This document shows positions 6,412 to 7,360 of a stretch of DNA of 7,360 nt, in pieces (position 1 is the stretch's first letter; every line of letters starts with the position of its first letter). The notes below the pieces were generated by a model. The model had not been told where the DNA came from and searched no databases. It worked only from the letters and a program-made list of their open reading frames with translations. The position numbers and the translations under genes were made by a program. The stretch comes from Tannerella sp. (GTDB lineage: Bacteria > Bacteroidota > Bacteroidia > Bacteroidales > Tannerellaceae), in NCBI GenBank assembly GCA_031283785.1, contig JAITBC010000438.1, positions 1 through 7,360 of the forward strand, in the 5' to 3' direction.

Positions 6412-6727
6412 TTTATCGGTTAAAAACGTACCGGTAGCGAAGCAGGCGCTGAAATTACAGGAAAGGTATTCACTCGCCGGAGGACAGGAAACAAACTGCA
6501 TTGGCAACCGCGGATGTATCTTTCGGAGAAGATCAGAGTCGCAAGCGGGATAGGTATGCGGCTCAAAATCTCCCTTGCTTAACCGGATTGCACTTCATCC
6601 GGTCAGCTCCCCTCCCCCTCCTCCTGTGTTTTGTGTCAGCAGGTGGCTGGCGCTTTTTCCTTCGGCTGGGCGTATACACTGTAAGAAAAGGGTTAATCCT
6701 AAAATAATCACAGTTAAAAAACGGCTG
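6412..6727. other. non-coding stretch after fucP with consecutive hairpins
   Basis: I see no credible gene here. A 68-codon frame at 6501-6707 starts with TTG, resembles nothing I recognise and crosses the hairpins. Three potential hairpins follow each other: arms 6541-6551 and 6568-6578 (GCAAGCGGGAT against ATCTCCCTTGC, with two bulges); arms 6582-6588 and 6597-6603 (ACCGGAT and ATCCGGT, perfect, loop of eight); and arms 6635-6640 and 6646-6651 followed by T residues. A C-rich tract lies at 6609-6624. This may be a long 3' untranslated region or a structured RNA; I could not match it to a known RNA family. Confidence 0.5.
6635..6658 (+). terminator. candidate intrinsic terminator of the fucose operon
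   Basis: GTCAGC (6635-6640) can pair with GCTGGC (6646-6651), with one G-T pair, around the loop AGGTG. Five T residues follow at 6654-6658. The stem is short, and the hairpin lies 224 bases after the fucP stop, so termination could occur elsewhere. Confidence 0.4.
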
Positions 6728-6868
6728 TCATAATAACTTACTCAGACCCATGGTGGACTTTAAATATAAAGCATGTAATCTTTTTTGTAGAATCGGACTC
6801 TTTTCCCGAAATCTTTTGCAATTCAGCATCCGAATTTCTTCTTCGGATAAATTCAGTTGAATAAGCAT
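6728..6868 (-). pseudogene. N-terminal remnant of an IS630-family transposase
   Basis: Read on the minus strand from ATG at 6868, this gives 46 residues: MLIQLNLSEEEIRMLNCKRF, then REKSPILQKRLHALYLKSTM, then GLSKLL and a TGA stop. The pattern LSEEEI, then F-x-x-x-S-P-I-L-Q-K-R-L-H-A-L-Y-L-K-S, then GLS is the start of the N-terminal helix-turn-helix region of IS630-type transposases, which normally continues with an HTH and a DDE catalytic domain to over 300 residues. Here homology stops after GLSK and no DDE domain follows, so it is a decayed fragment. An in-frame alternative ATG exists three codons upstream (6877). The remnant marks an old insertion or rearrangement point between the operon and the right-hand sequence. 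The family call rests on remembered patterns, not on a search. Confidence 0.65.
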
Positions 6869-6912
6869 ACCTTGCATTGCTGAGGGGTTTTGCAAAGATG
6901 CTTATTCTTTTT
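6859..6912. terminator. long hairpin covering the transposase-remnant start; also terminator-like on the plus strand
   Basis: GAATAAGCAT (6859-6868) and ATGCTTATTC (6898-6907) are perfect 10-bp inverted arms. Inside them TTGCA (6872-6876) pairs with TGCAA (6891-6895), leaving a loop of 14. On the plus strand the stem is followed by TTTTT (6908-6912), as in an intrinsic terminator, though the outer stem is AT-rich. On the minus strand the 3' arm contains the ATG of the IS630 remnant, so the fold would hide the start codon. Confidence 0.45.
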
Positions 6913-6993
6913 CTATTGCACAAAACTATAACGAGTAAAGTATACCTTCTGTTCTACGACATACGGCATAGTTAATATAGTATCATAACGATG

Positions 6994-7022
6994 CAAAGGT
7001 AATAATTTTTTTGATTGACAAA
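6994..7022 (-). promoter_or_regulatory. Bacteroidota-type promoter, minus strand
   Basis: On the minus strand TTTG (7022-7019) is followed after 17 bases by TACCTTTG (7001-6994), an exact match to TAnnTTTG. The spacing is slightly short compared with the usual roughly 19-20. Transcription would start near 6987 and run through a leader of about 120 bases into the IS630 remnant, so this is probably the promoter of the former element or of a gene it replaced. Confidence 0.5.
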
Positions 7023-7099
7023 TATTTATCCGGTTTTTTTTAAATAGTTATTAAACGTTTTTCTCCAATTCAGGATGAATGTATGTATCGCAAAAAAAC

Positions 7100-7143
7100 G
7101 ACAACCGGCAGATTTGCGGTGACAACCGGCAAAATGTTGCCGG
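7100..7143. repeat. 11-bp direct repeat plus perfect hairpin
   Basis: GACAACCGGCA occurs at 7100-7110 and again at 7121-7131, 21 bp apart (two helical turns). The second copy overlaps a perfect inverted repeat, CCGGCAA (7126-7132) and TTGCCGG (7137-7143), with the loop AATG. No T-run follows, so it is not a terminator. It may be a protein-binding site or the end of a small mobile element. Confidence 0.7.
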
Positions 7144-7211
7144 ATTTCAGCAGAGAAGTCAGTAGCGGGAAGTCTGCTCGGGAATGATAAAATGAAATTT
7201 TCAGGGCTATA

Positions 7212-7239
7212 TTGAGTATTAAAAATAAAAATAACTTTG
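7212..7239 (+). promoter_or_regulatory. Bacteroidota-type promoter, plus strand, upstream copy
   Basis: TTG (7212-7214) is followed after 17 bases by TAACTTTG (7232-7239), an exact TAnnTTTG match, in a strongly A-rich setting. It points to the right-hand edge, so its gene probably lies outside the window. Confidence 0.4.
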
Positions 7240-7269
7240 ATTATAGCCTGTATTTTCCGAATTAATAAT

Positions 7270-7277
7270 TATCTTTG
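7270..7277 (+). promoter_or_regulatory. Bacteroidota-type -7 box, plus strand, downstream copy
   Basis: TATCTTTG is an exact match to the -7 consensus. The -33 region has no clear TTTG. Transcription would start near 7283. The only start codon following in the window opens an 11-codon frame (ATG 7312, stop TAA 7345-7347, MNKKYLGFVMK), which could be a leader peptide or nothing; the real gene would begin after 7360. Confidence 0.5.
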
Positions 7278-7360
7278 CGCTGTAAAGCAACGAACTTAAT
7301 TCGGTATATTCATGAATAAAAAGTATTTAGGATTTGTTATGAAATAATTTGACGTATTAA

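Larger units (their letters stand above)
6913..7211. other. AT-rich non-coding stretch
   Basis: No credible gene is seen on either strand. The stretch holds the minus-strand promoter match at 6994-7022 and the repeat cluster at 7100-7143, with T-rich runs near 7005-7040. Very short frames here (18 codons on the minus strand at 6913-6969, 34 codons on the plus strand at 7083-7187) have no recognisable features. Confidence 0.6.

Noticed and set aside
6541..6640. Cobalamin riboswitch on the minus strand, suggested by the CCGG hairpin and a CCCGC sequence
   Set aside because: The order of the conserved blocks is wrong, the hairpin loop is not the conserved one, and no proper GCCACTG or B12 box follows.
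6501..6707. 68-codon plus-strand frame downstream of fucP
   Set aside because: It starts with TTG, has no recognisable domain, is rich in residues expected from random GC-rich sequence, and runs across three hairpins and a terminator-like site.
6738..6923. 61-codon minus-strand frame
   Set aside because: It overlaps the IS630 remnant in a different frame; the transposase-like sequence is in the other frame (6728-6868).
6913..6969. 18-codon minus-strand leader frame (MPYVVEQKVYFTRYSFVQ)
   Set aside because: It is short, without regulatory codon runs, and could easily arise by chance in AT-rich sequence.
7083..7187. 34-codon plus-strand frame with repeated TTG residues
   Set aside because: The repetition comes from the 11-bp DNA direct repeat; there is no family resemblance, and no promoter match was noted just upstream.

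Overview
The window looks like chromosomal DNA from a member of the Bacteroidota, most likely a Bacteroidales gut or host-associated species. The support is: genes without Shine-Dalgarno sequences and with A-rich leaders; several matches to the Bacteroidota -7 promoter box TAnnTTTG; a fucose gene set with Bacteroides-like protein sequences; and a Roc-COR-TIR protein of a kind common in this phylum. No rRNA, tRNA or CRISPR array is present.

Layout. Bases 1-2040 hold the C-terminal 679 residues of a large Roco protein (end of the Roc GTPase, COR dimerisation region, C-terminal TIR domain); its start lies left of the window. It is visibly more AT-rich than the genes that follow. A 192-bp gap (2041-2232) carries a weak terminator candidate and a palindrome of the GntR/FadR operator type. 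From 2233 to 6411 four same-strand genes form one likely operon of higher GC: an L-fucose mutarotase (fucU), a zinc-dependent medium-chain dehydrogenase, a Gfo/Idh/MocA oxidoreductase, and an L-fucose:H+ symporter-like permease of the FHS family (fucP). The 3' end of fucU has been remodelled by a 66-bp in-frame duplication carrying a heptamer repeat.

Bases 6412-7360 hold no intact gene. They contain a run of hairpins (one terminator-like), a 46-codon N-terminal remnant of an IS630-family transposase on the minus strand whose start codon sits inside a long hairpin, a minus-strand promoter match, a direct-plus-inverted repeat cluster at 7100-7143, and two plus-strand -7 promoter boxes at the right edge that probably serve something beyond the window.

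How the genes work together. The operon imports a sugar (FucP), equilibrates its anomers (FucU) and supplies two NAD(P)-type sugar oxidoreductases. No fucose isomerase, kinase or aldolase is in the window, so the set could be an oxidative route for L-fucose or a related L-galacto sugar, or an accessory cluster to a canonical fuc operon elsewhere. The Roco-TIR protein is unrelated to this; TIR domains of this type are often NAD-consuming effectors in bacterial immunity, but its role here is inferred, not shown.
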